Assembly: GCA_022788085.1 (NCBI GenBank) | Contig: JALEWA010000144.1 | Location: forward strand, 1-35,956 | Origin: Lachnospiraceae bacterium | Lineage (GTDB): Bacteria > Bacillota > Clostridia > Lachnospirales > Lachnospiraceae | DNA length: 35,956 nucleotides | Direction: 5' to 3' | In this document: piece after piece, positions 1 to 8,048 of the stretch | How the letters are laid out: each line of letters starts with the position of its first letter | Position numbering within the stretch: position 1 is the first letter of the stretch | The notes under the pieces: model-generated | Seen by the model: only the letters and a program-made list of their open reading frames with translations | Told to the model about the DNA's origin: nothing | The model's database searches: none | Position numbers and translations under genes: made by a program

Positions 1-179
1 TTTGGTGCATAATCAATCTGATAGACATACCGGATTGTTTCATTGCGTACAAATTCTGAATGGAAACAGCCTCCCTTTTCAAGCTGCCAGCCCTCAAGGG
101 AACGCTTATTCAAATCCTCTATTTCTCTCTCATACTCCCAAACGCCATAAACCTTATGGCTTATCTTTTTATTCTTCAT
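1..179 (-). CDS. DUF2812 domain protein, N-terminal part, runs off the left edge
   Basis: Reading leftward from the ATG at 177-179 gives 59 codons with no stop before the window edge. The product begins MKNKKISHKVYGVWEYERE and contains a WEYEREIEDLN...GWQLEKGG pattern typical of DUF2812 proteins. These are commonly encoded directly after a PadR regulator and often carry membrane helices further downstream; that part lies outside the window. The start codon lies inside the last codons of the PadR gene (11-base overlap in another frame), so the two are probably translationally coupled. Molecular function is not known for the family. The gene is real on codon pattern and context, but only the N-terminus can be judged. 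Confidence 0.75.
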   Translation of the reverse strand, partial: MKNKKISHKVYGVWEYEREIEDLNKRSLEGWQLEKGGCFHSEFVRNETIRYVYQIDYAP

Positions 180-507
180 GGCTGTAACCTCCTGTAACCG
201 CTTCAGCACTGTTTACCAAATGACGCAGACGTTCTATCTCAGCCCATAATGTTTTCCTGCCCTCATCCGTAAGCTGATACAGTCTCTTTCTGGCATCATT
301 TGGATCATCACTTGTCGTTTCTATAATCCAGCCTTTTTTGAGCATATTACTTACCGCACCGTACATTGTTCCTGAACCAATTTTCACATTGCCAGCAGAC
401 AGCCTTGCAGCTTCCTGCATAATACCATAACCATGCCTTGGCTCTGCATATAAACATAATAAAATATAAAAATAGCTTTCTGTTAACGGCTCCTGCTTCA
501 TCCCCAT
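169..507 (-). CDS. PadR-family transcriptional regulator
   Basis: This 112-aa protein has the size and layout of a small PadR regulator. An N-terminal winged helix contains YFYILLCLYAEPRHGYGI (about residues 11-28), then GSGTMYGAVSNMLKKGWI as recognition helix and wing, then a short C-terminal dimerisation helix. PadR proteins are usually dimeric repressors that bind palindromes in their own promoter, often released by a small hydrophobic ligand. The gene sits 9 bases after the CPBP protease stop and overlaps the DUF2812 start, so all three are one operon. The repeat array upstream of the protease (1428-1496) is the natural candidate operator. Which ligand or stress it senses cannot be read from sequence. 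Confidence 0.93.
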   Translation of the reverse strand: MGMKQEPLTESYFYILLCLYAEPRHGYGIMQEAARLSAGNVKIGSGTMYGAVSNMLKKGWIIETTSDDPNDARKRLYQLTDEGRKTLWAEIERLRHLVNSAEAVTGGYSHEE

Positions 508-516
508 AAAACACCC

Positions 517-1407
517 TTACCTTTCTTCTTTGCTCTGCATTTTCCACAGGAAAAAGAGTATCACTGCACAAACAATAAAGATCGTAACAAAAGTCGCTAC
601 ACCATGCAATCCTTCCGGAAGCATCATTATCAGGAAAGGCATTAAATTATTTACCATATGAATTAAAATACATGGTAACACGGACTTACACTTATAGGCT
701 GTATATCCCAGTAATAAACCAAGCGGAAGTACATAAAGCGCCTGCATGATATTTAAGTGGTACAGACTAAAGAATAATGCAGATAAGACAACTGCCGGTA
801 TTGCTGTGAAGCGTTTTGAGAGCATTTGAAAAACAATGCCTCTCAGAAGACATTCCTCTGCAACAGGTGCCAGAATCACCATGGTAAGAAAGGAAATAAC
901 CAGACTGCCACTCAATGCAGCTCCCATAATTGAATCAAAGGAATCCATAGCAGCCGGACTTAACCATGCCACAAGATTTGCTATTGTAACATCCAGTGAA
1001 TAACAGCCTACTGCTACTATTATCAGCATAGCAATTACCTTGCCATGTAATACATTTTTACGAAGTTCCTCTTTCTTTTCAACAGTATACTTCCTGACAA
1101 AAGCAAGCTTATACCAAAGTATTGCTACGATTGCAGAAATTGCAGTTGTAAGGCAAAGTATGTTAGTCATAAAGCCTGAATTCTGAATCTTATCCATATA
1201 AAGCTCCTGACCGGCTGTCATATCTCCTCCTGCTTCTCCAATGCATTGCCCCATAAATATCACAGAAGCTGCTCCTGATATCAGAACCTGAATACCCCAA
1301 AAAGCAAATAATGCAAGAACGCTGAATAAGATACCCTTCCATGCCTTTTTCTTCGGTTTCTGTTCTACTTGTACTTCATTTGTGTTTTCTTTTACTAATT
1401 GTTCCAT
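517..1407 (-). CDS. CPBP (CAAX/Abi) family intramembrane metalloprotease
   Basis: This 296-aa multipass membrane protein starts with a charged Lys-rich cytoplasmic tail (residues 1-24), followed by hydrophobic segments near 26-52, 80-104, 123-148, 163-182, 200-216, 224-238 and 243-290. The CPBP catalytic motifs are present: EECLLRG (E184, E185, R189), H217 in SLYHLN, and HMVNN (H250, N254). These residues bind the metal in this family, whose members process prenylated or peptide substrates, or provide bacteriocin self-immunity. The ATG at 1407 is preceded by GAGGG at good spacing. It is the first gene of the protease-PadR-DUF2812 operon. The substrate is unknown; a role in envelope stress or peptide immunity would be a guess from family behaviour. 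Confidence 0.92.
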   Translation of the reverse strand: MEQLVKENTNEVQVEQKPKKKAWKGILFSVLALFAFWGIQVLISGAASVIFMGQCIGEAGGDMTAGQELYMDKIQNSGFMTNILCLTTAISAIVAILWYKLAFVRKYTVEKKEELRKNVLHGKVIAMLIIVAVGCYSLDVTIANLVAWLSPAAMDSFDSIMGAALSGSLVISFLTMVILAPVAEECLLRGIVFQMLSKRFTAIPAVVLSALFFSLYHLNIMQALYVLPLGLLLGYTAYKCKSVLPCILIHMVNNLMPFLIMMLPEGLHGVATFVTIFIVCAVILFFLWKMQSKEER

Positions 1408-1427
1408 TTCTTCTCCCTCTCTTTTTG

Positions 1428-1496
1428 TATCGTTCTTCGTTATATCGTCTTGCGATATATCGTTTTACGAATGTATCATAGCACGACATATATCGT
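1428..1496 (-). repeat. Array of TATCGT/ACGATA operator-like repeats upstream of the CPBP-PadR operon
   Basis: On the plus strand TATCGT occurs at 1428, 1443, 1458 and 1491. The first three begin exactly 15 bases apart, giving tandem 15-bp units (TATCGTTCTTCGTTA, TATCGTCTTGCGATA, TATCGTTTTACGAAT), each an imperfect palindrome; the middle one extends to a perfect 7-bp inverted repeat with a 5-base loop at 1441-1459. The fourth copy is a 12/14 palindrome at 1483-1496 lying inside the promoter spacer. The position suits autorepression by the PadR protein encoded in the operon. Binding is inferred. Confidence 0.65.
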
Positions 1497-1503
1497 CTGT
1501 CAA
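1475..1503 (-). promoter_or_regulatory. Sigma-A type promoter for the CPBP-PadR-DUF2812 operon
   Basis: On the minus strand there is a perfect -35 TTGACA (1498-1503), a 17-base spacer and TATGAT as -10 (1475-1480), 67 bases before the protease ATG. The spacer holds an ACGA-N6-TCGT palindrome, so a bound repressor would block polymerase directly. Confidence 0.8.
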
Positions 1504-1511
1504 CATATTTA

Positions 1512-1558
1512 TAAAAAAATAATTCTGAAGCAGTCTTCCTGCTACAGAATTATTTTTC
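1512..1558 (-). terminator. Intrinsic terminator after the chemoreceptor gene
   Basis: Arms 1516-1533 and 1539-1556 form an 18-bp stem with one mismatch around a 5-base loop. On the minus strand it is followed by a run of T. It starts a few bases after the chemoreceptor stop and ends just before the -35 of the next operon, separating the two transcripts. A-rich and T-rich flanks on both sides would allow bidirectional action. Confidence 0.85.
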
Positions 1559-1562
1559 TTCT

Positions 1563-3269
1563 TTACAATTTGAAATTGCTAATGTTTTCAGCTAATAAAT
1601 CTGCTGTATTTCTAAGATTCTGTGCTGATTCATCAAGATTCTTAAAGTTTCCTGTTACTTCCTTAAGTTCTTCATTTGTTCCCTGTGTTCCGGAAACATT
1701 CTGCTGTGCAATATCCGACAACGTTTCAATGATGCTGACTACTTCTGCTCTTGAACTTTCAAGTTCCTTTGCTTTATTTTCAATGCTTCTGATACTCTCC
1801 ACAGATGTTTCAATCTCACTCATGACACCATTAACGGTTCTCTCTGTATTATCAATATGCTCATTCTGTTTTTGGATGATTTCTTTTACCTTCACCATGG
1901 TATTCACCACAAGCTCTGAATTATGAATCAGTTCATTTACCGTTTCACCAATACTTCCACTAGCATGGTCAGACTGCTCCGCCAGCTTCTGTATCTGATC
2001 CGCAACGACGGCAAAGCCTTTTCCGGCTTCACCTGCTCTTGCAGCTTCTATGGATGCATTTAAGGATAAAAGATTCGTTTCTTCTGCAATGTCTGAAATG
2101 AAATCCGATGCTTCCTTTATTTTCTGCGCTGATTGGTTCGTTTTCTCTGTCTGATGCGCAATATTCTCTATCGCAGACTTTACTTCAATACTTATCTTCT
2201 TGAGTTCCTCTATAGTCAATACAGCTTCATCACTGGATTTCTTCATGATATCAGCACTTCCGTTCAGTTCCCCTGCTTCCTTTCTTGTCTCAATAATAAG
2301 ATTTCCCATATATTGTACATTATCTGCTGCCTTTCTTGAATCCTCTGCCTGCACATTGGCTCCCTCTGTGATGGAATCGACTGCAAGCTTGACATGTTCA
2401 AGATTTTCATAGGTTTCATGGGATGTTCGCTCCAGAGAATCTGATGCTTCAACCAGCATAGTCGTACTATCACCAATGCCACCAATAATTTTGCAGAGTT
2501 CACCTTGTAAGCTTGCAATGGATCTTAACAAATCGCCTACATCATCCTTTCTGGCAAGCATTTTCTGATCCACCTTAACTCCCAGCTTTCCGGAGGCAAC
2601 CTCCTGTACTGTCTGAATGCTGTTCTTTAACGCTTTGGAAATGGAAGTCCCGACAAATCCCACTGCAATACAGCATGAGATTACAAGGAAGATGACGGTA
2701 AGCCCCATCGTCCGCATAATTGATAAAACATCACGAAAAGCTTCTGACTTTTCCCTTCCGGCAAATACCATTCCAATTGGTGAAGAAGCATCATCCTTCT
2801 GGTATACCGGAACATAATATCCATAATATATCGTTCCATCCAGAGACACATTTTTACTGAAAAATTCTTCTCCATTTACCAGCACATTCTGTACGATTTT
2901 CTCACCTGCCGGTGTTCCAAGAATCCTGTTACCATTCTTATCTATAGCAGAGGTCATGATTCGTTTATCACCATAGAAAAAGGTAACCTCCATTCCTGAC
3001 TTATCTTTAATCGTATCAACCAAATGCTCTGATTGTGATATATTATAGCTTCCCTTCCAGATATCCCCATTCTGTGCCTGTAAATAAGCTCCGCTGTTCT
3101 GGTCATAAGCTGCAAGTGTTGCTACAGCCGTTCCTTTCAATGCATTCTCGATCTGCTCATTGATTGCATCCTTTACTACAGTATTTACCAGAACGATTAC
3201 AATAAATCCCAGCAATATTACCGGAAACAGGGAACATATCATAATCTTTTTTCTCAATGTCAATTTCAT
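1563..3269 (-). CDS. Methyl-accepting chemotaxis protein with extracellular Cache-type sensor
   Basis: This 568-aa transmembrane chemoreceptor has a first membrane helix at about 9-29 and a periplasmic-side single-Cache-like domain at about 35-180 (contains YYGYYVPVY and IGMVFAGRE). A second helix lies at about 187-210, then HAMP (about 211-265) and a long coiled-coil signalling domain. The conserved hairpin tip [20 protein letters not shown] lies near residues 392-411. It controls CheA activity and so swimming direction. The ATG at 3269 was chosen over an in-frame TTG at 3287 because AAGGAGG sits at ideal spacing before it and the TTG overlaps the upstream stop. It lies 10 bases after a BMP lipoprotein gene, suggesting that the lipoprotein delivers the ligand to this receptor. 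Confidence 0.93.
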   Translation of the reverse strand: MKLTLRKKIMICSLFPVILLGFIVIVLVNTVVKDAINEQIENALKGTAVATLAAYDQNSGAYLQAQNGDIWKGSYNISQSEHLVDTIKDKSGMEVTFFYGDKRIMTSAIDKNGNRILGTPAGEKIVQNVLVNGEEFFSKNVSLDGTIYYGYYVPVYQKDDASSPIGMVFAGREKSEAFRDVLSIMRTMGLTVIFLVISCCIAVGFVGTSISKALKNSIQTVQEVASGKLGVKVDQKMLARKDDVGDLLRSIASLQGELCKIIGGIGDSTTMLVEASDSLERTSHETYENLEHVKLAVDSITEGANVQAEDSRKAADNVQYMGNLIIETRKEAGELNGSADIMKKSSDEAVLTIEELKKISIEVKSAIENIAHQTEKTNQSAQKIKEASDFISDIAEETNLLSLNASIEAARAGEAGKGFAVVADQIQKLAEQSDHASGSIGETVNELIHNSELVVNTMVKVKEIIQKQNEHIDNTERTVNGVMSEIETSVESIRSIENKAKELESSRAEVVSIIETLSDIAQQNVSGTQGTNEELKEVTGNFKNLDESAQNLRNTADLLAENISNFKL

Positions 3270-3279
3270 GTGCTCCTCC

Positions 3280-4482
3280 TTACTCAACTACAATGACATT
3301 CCTGTAATACCAGTTTATGCCTCCTGTAATTGTCGCATCATCAAGTGTTCCACCCTCAACACCTATTTTCTCACCTGTATTCGTCTCCATAACACCATCA
3401 AATACATTAAAGTTCCCACTCAATATTGCCTGTGTTGCTTCATCAACCTTTTCTTGTGTCCCCTCTGCGCAGAAATCTGCAAGTCTGGTAATCTGGACAA
3501 GGCCTTCCTGCATACCTCCAAAGTAATTTGAGCCATCCCATGTTCCATTTATAATGCTCTTAACCGCAGAAGTATAATAAGCACTCCAGTTCCAAATAAC
3601 ACTGGTAAGGCAGGCATCCGGTGTTTCCTTACTCATATCAGAATTATATCCGATTCCATACACACCATATTCCTGTGCAAGAGTCTGTGGATACGGTGTG
3701 TCACAATGCTGTGTCATAACATCGCATCCCATATCAAGAAGCATTCTTGATTTCTCTTCCTCTTTTTCCGGATCATACCAGCTATTGGTTACAGCCACAT
3801 AAACCTTTGCATCAGCGTTAACCGACTCTACGCCAAGTGCAAAAGCGTCAATGCCCCCCGTTACCTCTGAATTAGAGGAATCCTGTGCAGCCACATAACC
3901 AATCATATTCGATTGTGTCTTCATGCCTGCCACGATACCACTTAAATACCTTGCCTGATAGATTCTTCCGAAATAATTATTAAAGTTTTTTCCATTTGAC
4001 ATGTTTCCTGTTCCATGTGAAAAATAGATATCCGGATATTCCTCTGCCATCTGCGCAACGGTCTCCATATATCCCCAGCTCGTTGCAAAAATAATATTGC
4101 AGCCATCCTGAATGCACTCTTCTATCGCTTTCCTTGTTGCATCACTATCAGAATCATCTACAACCTTCCTTACAATCTGTTCGGAAGAAAGCCCTAAATT
4201 GGTCTGCATGCCCTGAATTCCAAGATCATGTGTATAGGAATAACCGCTTCCTTCTGCCGGATCTGATAAATATAATACAGCAACCTTAATATTATCCTTA
4301 ACATTTTCTTTTGAGGTCTGCTGTACCTGGACATCATCATCCTTTTTCGCACTTTCCTCTGCAATGGAATACCCCTCATTGGAGGCATAATCATCAGGAA
4401 CATCATTTGCTGATGAACACCCTGATAAGATGCCGATTGCCATAAATGTTGTTAACACCATTTTCAGAACTCTTACTTTCAT
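3280..4482 (-). CDS. BMP/PnrA-family substrate-binding lipoprotein
   Basis: This 400-aa lipoprotein has a signal peptide ending in the lipobox LSGC (lipidated Cys22), then an acidic linker, then a type I periplasmic-binding fold. Family-typical features include [48 protein letters not shown] and [27 protein letters not shown] (each shorter than a full motif span). BMP/PnrA proteins usually bind nucleosides for an ABC transporter, but no ATPase or permease gene is nearby; the partner here is a chemoreceptor. The start at 4482 follows AAAGGAGAAACGG; an upstream in-frame ATG would add 15 residues before a normal signal peptide. Ligand identity is not proven; a nucleoside-like ligand is the family default. 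Confidence 0.9.
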   Translation of the reverse strand: MKVRVLKMVLTTFMAIGILSGCSSANDVPDDYASNEGYSIAEESAKKDDDVQVQQTSKENVKDNIKVAVLYLSDPAEGSGYSYTHDLGIQGMQTNLGLSSEQIVRKVVDDSDSDATRKAIEECIQDGCNIIFATSWGYMETVAQMAEEYPDIYFSHGTGNMSNGKNFNNYFGRIYQARYLSGIVAGMKTQSNMIGYVAAQDSSNSEVTGGIDAFALGVESVNADAKVYVAVTNSWYDPEKEEEKSRMLLDMGCDVMTQHCDTPYPQTLAQEYGVYGIGYNSDMSKETPDACLTSVIWNWSAYYTSAVKSIINGTWDGSNYFGGMQEGLVQITRLADFCAEGTQEKVDEATQAILSGNFNVFDGVMETNTGEKIGVEGGTLDDATITGGINWYYRNVIVVE

Positions 4483-4511
4483 CCGTTTCTCCTTTGTTGT
4501 TCTATAATTGC

Positions 4512-4538
4512 ATAACAAATTGTGCATTTACTTGTTAT
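4512..4538. repeat. Inverted repeat in the leader of the BMP-chemoreceptor operon
   Basis: ATAACAA (4512-4518) and TTGTTAT (4532-4538) are perfect 7-base arms around a 13-base centre, directly downstream of the predicted -10. It could be a repressor operator at the transcription start or a small leader hairpin. No regulator gene is adjacent. Confidence 0.45.
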
Positions 4539-4547
4539 TTATATTTA

Positions 4548-4577
4548 ATTATATCATTTTTTGTATTATTTTATCAA
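4548..4577 (-). promoter_or_regulatory. Promoter for the BMP lipoprotein-chemoreceptor operon
   Basis: On the minus strand TTGATA (4572-4577), an 18-base spacer and a perfect TATAAT (4548-4553) lie in very AT-rich DNA about 65 bases before the chosen lipoprotein ATG. No start codon or other gene lies between. Confidence 0.6.
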
Positions 4578-4644
4578 CTTTTTTCATTCAATTTGTTGTA
4601 TTTATATTTTTTATAGCATTATTAAATATACACGATAACTATTC

Positions 4645-5910
4645 TTATATCTGCGTCATTCCTCCAAGCAAGATATACCTGTTTGCTTCATAGATTTGAG
4701 GGAACTGTGACATAGGAAGCGGATTCACACCCGTTCCGACTTCTATTGTATAACCCGGGCGGTTGTAATCCTGTATGAACCAGTCTTTATATCCTGCATA
4801 GCCTGAAGCATAAGGTGTTTCTTCCACTGTATAACCACTTACCATGCCAAAATACTCCGCAATTCTTCTGGAATCCTCCGGCTCATAATCAAGGTATTTC
4901 CAATAGATAACCTCCCCTTGTGAATGATAGGCAAGAATCAGCCTGAAATCATGCCGTATCGTAAAATCATACACACTTATACTTTCCGGTGCCGTTAATG
5001 GTGCCACTCCTACATAATCACGCGGTGCCGGTCCGATAAACCCCTGCTCCTCCTTAATTCTTCTTGCCTGCTCCCAACCTGCCGGAAACTGAAGATTCAA
5101 GTCCACCCCTTCAATATTAGCCTTCCAGCCACTTGGATAGGGAATATCAGGATAAGAGGCTGCTATCCTCCTTGCATTATTTTCATAGTAAGTATTTCCA
5201 AGTACTCCATTAACAAGATCTACACCATCCGGATTCACCATCGGAACAAGGAATAGACTGTATTCTTCAAAAAGCTGCCTGCTATTTTCCCCATACAGAC
5301 TCTGATTCGCAGCATACGCTTTGGCATATTCCTCAATAAACTTCAACAGCACAGGCGTTGTAATCCATTCATTTGCATGAAAACTGGCATTGTAAAATAT
5401 CTGCTTTTCGCCACTTCCTATCTGCACATAAGGAATATCCCTGCCCATAACACTTTGTCCAATACTCCCTGTAATCAGAAACGGATATCTTACTGCCAAT
5501 CCTTCTATGATATACGCATTGAGAATCGAACTGTAATCGACTTCTTCTGAAACAATCGGAAAAGAAAATGGCACATAAATCTTTGTTCCTATCTTAAGAT
5601 TTTGGGCATCTATGGATGGATTCGCTGTCTGTATGCTCTCGACTCTGCTTCCATATTCCTGTGCTATTCTCCACAAAGTATCTCCCCGATTAATCGTATA
5701 CGTCATATATCCCTTAAGATAAGGCTTTAGTCTGTTCCATACTGTCTTATCAACATAACAGCCCACATCCTCTCCCAAAAAGGTACGTAATCCTGCACAT
5801 GTCTGCCTGCCAAATCTGCCATCTATTGCTACCTGTATTCCTGCCCTGTTCAATGCTAACTGCATATATTGAACCAATACACCGCTGTCTCCTAAATAAA
5901 CATTTCGCAT
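4645..5910 (-). CDS. M14-family zinc carboxypeptidase/endopeptidase with peptidoglycan-binding and LysM domains
   Basis: This 421-aa protein has three parts. A PG_binding_1-like domain spans residues 3-62 (VYLGDSGVLVQYMQLALN). A LysM domain spans about 71-115 (YTINRGDTLWRIAQEYG to GTKIYVP). A peptidase M14 domain spans about 125-415, with zinc ligands H178 and E181 (SFHANEW) and H329 (AYHSQGE), and catalytic Glu390 (YTIEVGTG). This resembles gamma-D-glutamyl-L-diamino acid endopeptidase I, which cuts peptidoglycan stem peptides and is spore-associated in bacilli. There is no signal peptide, as is also common for spore or mother-cell enzymes. It is a single gene ahead of the BMP operon and divergent from the pyridoxal kinase. 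The ATG is preceded by a weak AGGAA. The exact bond cut is inferred from family. Confidence 0.9.
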   Translation of the reverse strand: MRNVYLGDSGVLVQYMQLALNRAGIQVAIDGRFGRQTCAGLRTFLGEDVGCYVDKTVWNRLKPYLKGYMTYTINRGDTLWRIAQEYGSRVESIQTANPSIDAQNLKIGTKIYVPFSFPIVSEEVDYSSILNAYIIEGLAVRYPFLITGSIGQSVMGRDIPYVQIGSGEKQIFYNASFHANEWITTPVLLKFIEEYAKAYAANQSLYGENSRQLFEEYSLFLVPMVNPDGVDLVNGVLGNTYYENNARRIAASYPDIPYPSGWKANIEGVDLNLQFPAGWEQARRIKEEQGFIGPAPRDYVGVAPLTAPESISVYDFTIRHDFRLILAYHSQGEVIYWKYLDYEPEDSRRIAEYFGMVSGYTVEETPYASGYAGYKDWFIQDYNRPGYTIEVGTGVNPLPMSQFPQIYEANRYILLGGMTQI

Positions 5911-6095
5911 AATTGTTGCTCTATTCCTATTTTTTTATATCTTATGCATCCTTGTTATAGTTGATTCTTACCGATTCCCTTCCTTTCCGGTTACCATTAA
6001 ACTGTCCTTTCAAAAATAAATAAAATTGTCCATTCTCAAAATACCACTTTGCCGTTATGGTATATATCAAGTTATGTATAAGGAGCTTACTATTT

Positions 6096-6947
6096 ATGAA
6101 GAAGATCGCCCTCATCAATGATTTATCAGGATTTGGAAAATGTTCACTTACAGCAGCGATTCCTGTTGTCTCCTGTTTAGGTGTTCAGGCATGCCCGCTA
6201 CCAACTTCCGTTCTTTCTGCGCAAACAGGATTTCCAAGCTATTACTGTGATGATTACACGAATAAAATGAATTATTTCACTGATGAGTGGAAAAGGATGA
6301 ATGTTACTTTTGATGGTATCTATTCCGGTTATCTTGGCAGCTCTGACCAGATACATAATGTACTGTACTTTCTGGAACAGTTTCACGCAAAGGATACCCT
6401 TTATCTTGCAGATCCCGTCATGGGTGATAACGGAAGACGAATTCGTATCTTCACAGATGAATTATTGGATACTATGAAGGCCTTAACAAAAAAAGCAAAT
6501 GTCATCACACCAAATCTGACCGAGCTTTGCCTTCTGGCCAATGCTGACTATGATGAACTTAGCTCCCATTCCTCCGATCAGGATTACTTAAAGCGAATCG
6601 AGGAACTAGAATATTCCTTACTTGCAAAAGCCGAAGTCAGGCAGACAGTTCTTGTTACCGGTATCATACGCTCTGACGGCGAGCAGACTTATATGGGAAA
6701 TCTTGCCCTTTCCGAGAAGGAAACCTTTTATCATGAAACACCTTTCACCGGTATGAGCTTTTCCGGAACGGGAGACTTATTCGCTTCCGTCATAGCCGGA
6801 AGTCTTGTACAGGGATATTGTATAAAGGACGCTGTTTTAAAAGCAACGAATTTCCTACAGCCTGCTATTGAAGAGGCATCCATGGAAAATATTGAACGTA
6901 ATCATGGTGTTCATTTCGAAAAATATTTGAATCTTTTATTAAGTTAA
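6096..6947 (+). CDS. pdxK: Pyridoxal/pyridoxamine kinase (vitamin B6 salvage)
   Basis: This 283-aa protein belongs to the ribokinase superfamily, pyridoxal kinase group, and phosphorylates pyridoxal, pyridoxine or pyridoxamine with ATP in the cytoplasm. The N-terminal INDLSGFGKCSLTAAIPV motif, DPVMGDNG (residues 106-113), ITPNLTE (137-143) and the C-terminal anion-hole GTGD (224-227, catalytic Asp227) are all present, and the length is typical. The ATG at 6096 follows AGGAG at 6081-6085; a GTG/ATG further upstream would add 13 residues without support. Immediately downstream is the broken end of an ECF transporter S component, the kind of vitamin transporter often found with this kinase. The choice of pdxK over pdxY for the name is not settled by sequence alone. 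Confidence 0.88.
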   Translation: MKKIALINDLSGFGKCSLTAAIPVVSCLGVQACPLPTSVLSAQTGFPSYYCDDYTNKMNYFTDEWKRMNVTFDGIYSGYLGSSDQIHNVLYFLEQFHAKDTLYLADPVMGDNGRRIRIFTDELLDTMKALTKKANVITPNLTELCLLANADYDELSSHSSDQDYLKRIEELEYSLLAKAEVRQTVLVTGIIRSDGEQTYMGNLALSEKETFYHETPFTGMSFSGTGDLFASVIAGSLVQGYCIKDAVLKATNFLQPAIEEASMENIERNHGVHFEKYLNLLLS

Positions 6948-6948
6948 A

Positions 6949-7173
6949 GATACCAGAAATATTGTAGCTACAGTAATTGCCTACTTTATCTCCGGCACCT
7001 GTTATTTCTTCGCAGAATACATTATCTTCGGCAGCTTTTCAAGTGCATTCCTTGCATCCATGTCAGGAAGCCTGATTCAGTCCGGTGGAAGTGCTGTATT
7101 TTTTATCATCTTTGGCTTAGCTCTTGATAAGGCTCACATTAAAGCAAAGCTTACTAATCAGATTGCAGCATAG
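6949..7173 (+). pseudogene. C-terminal remnant of an ECF transporter S component
   Basis: A 75-codon reading frame starts 2 bases after the kinase stop and ends in TAG. It reads as two hydrophobic helices plus a charged tail (TVIAYFISGTCYFFAEYI, then SGGSAVFFIIFGLALDKA). This is the pattern of the last helices of riboflavin/pyridoxine-type ECF S components, which are normally around 180-190 residues. The frame is closed by a TAA at 6940-6942, there is no start codon or ribosome site at its beginning, and the first ATG is internal, so the first half is missing. Neighbouring pdxK suggests the lost transporter carried a B6 vitamer. An assembly error instead of a true deletion cannot be excluded. 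Confidence 0.7.
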
Positions 7174-7214
7174 ATAGAGATCGCAAAAAGAAAAATCAAG
7201 GAGAGATAAAAGAC

Positions 7215-7431
7215 ATGGCTGACATTTTATATACCTATAAAAATCAAGTATATGCAAATATTACGAACCGATGTGACTGCAGCTGTACTTTCTGTGTATC
7301 TTGCACAGGAATCCATTGCCCATACACAATTATCTATCGTAGACGTTCTTCCACAGGATGAAATTGATGCCTGCCAAAGAATAGCTGACGAAAGAGGCAT
7401 TTACCTTAAAATACGTAAGTTTTCTGCATAG
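7215..7431 (+). pseudogene. Internally deleted radical SAM protein (TatD-associated type)
   Basis: An AAGGAGAG ribosome site (7198-7205) precedes an ATG at 7215, which opens DILYTYKNQVYANITNRC followed by CxxxCxxC-type cysteines (C20, C24, C27 in NRCDCSCTFC). This is the N-terminus of the small radical SAM proteins linked to TatD. The frame then goes off-family and stops at 7361. In the +1 frame from about 7310 to 7431 the product reads SIVDVLPQDEIDACQRIADE and ends GIYLKIRKFSA, which fits the C-terminus of the same family. About two thirds of the usual roughly 200 residues between them are gone and the ends are out of frame. The N-terminal match is strong; the C-terminal assignment is from memory of the family and less certain. 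Confidence 0.65.
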
Positions 7432-7446
7432 AAAATGAAAGAAAAG

Positions 7447-7483
7447 AAGTCGGTCTGACAACTAAGTTCAGACCGACTTTTCT
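7447..7483. terminator. Bidirectional intrinsic terminator between convergent units
   Basis: A perfect 12-bp stem (7447-7458 with 7468-7479) encloses a 9-base loop. TTTTC follows on the plus strand and CTTCTTTTC on the minus strand. It separates the plus-strand pdxK/remnant unit from the minus-strand NUDIX gene, whose stop codon lies at its edge. Confidence 0.88.
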
Positions 7484-8042
7484 ATTCCTTACTCCATACA
7501 TAGCAGTATGCTTGTGTTCTGGCTGCAAAGCGCTTCGTCTTTAACAGCTCTCTGATTTCTGCCTTAGTATACCAACCGGCTTCGATTTCTTCCACCGTAG
7601 AAGTACTCTCGTGGAATTCTCCTCTTGCCTTTCCTACTACGCAGACATTCGTTTCATTACTAAAACCTACCGCACTATAGCTGATTCCAATAAAGTCGTC
7701 AATTTCGTACAGTTCCAGCCCCGTTTCCTCCCATAGTTCCCTTACAGCGCTCTGCTGTGGTTCTTCACCCGGATCAATTAATCCGGCAGGGAAATTATAC
7801 ACCCAGTCACCAACGGCAAGACGGAATTCTTTATTAATGAGTATCTTCTCTCCTGTCTCATCTGTGACGATGATGACCACGGCATCCGGCTTCTCACTGT
7901 GCAATGCCTCAAAGCTTTCCAGATTCTTTCTGCGGCTGATGATCTCATATACTTTTTCCTGCTTATCCACTGTTTCATACGTAATATCATACCGGGTAAT
8001 AAATTTACCTTCTTCCTTCTTTTGAATGCTCTTAAATACCAT
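7482..8042 (-). CDS. NUDIX hydrolase, ADP-ribose pyrophosphatase-like
   Basis: This 186-aa cytoplasmic protein carries a complete NUDIX box at residues 87-109 (GX5EX7REUXEEXGU satisfied by G87, E93, R101, E102, E105, E106 and G108). Upstream is a beta-rich domain with VYEIISRRKNLESFEAL, as in ADP-ribose/nucleoside-diphosphate-sugar hydrolases. VYNFPAGLID directly before the box is typical of the ADP-ribose pyrophosphatase group. It hydrolyses a nucleoside diphosphate linked to another group; ADP-ribose is the likely but unproven substrate. It starts 6 bases after the tcdA stop with GGAA overlapping that stop, so it is the last gene of the helicase-tcdA-NUDIX operon. Confidence 0.9.
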   Translation of the reverse strand: MVFKSIQKKEEGKFITRYDITYETVDKQEKVYEIISRRKNLESFEALHSEKPDAVVIIVTDETGEKILINKEFRLAVGDWVYNFPAGLIDPGEEPQQSAVRELWEETGLELYEIDDFIGISYSAVGFSNETNVCVVGKARGEFHESTSTVEEIEAGWYTKAEIRELLKTKRFAARTQAYCYVWSKE

Positions 8043-8048
8043 ATCTTC

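Noticed and set aside
1399-1926. 175-aa plus-strand open frame over the chemoreceptor end and repeat array
   Set aside because: It is antisense to a clear MCP gene, and its odd YIVLR repetition is only the translation of the 15-bp repeats; no ribosome site.
6382-6399. ACGCAAAGG-like string resembling a c-di-GMP riboswitch core
   Set aside because: It lies inside the pdxK coding sequence and lacks the rest of the aptamer; coincidence.
7252-7431. 59-aa frame in the +1 phase starting at an internal ATG
   Set aside because: Its start overlaps the radical SAM N-terminus in another frame and its C-terminal half fits the C-terminus of that same family, so it was merged into the pseudogene instead of being called a new gene.
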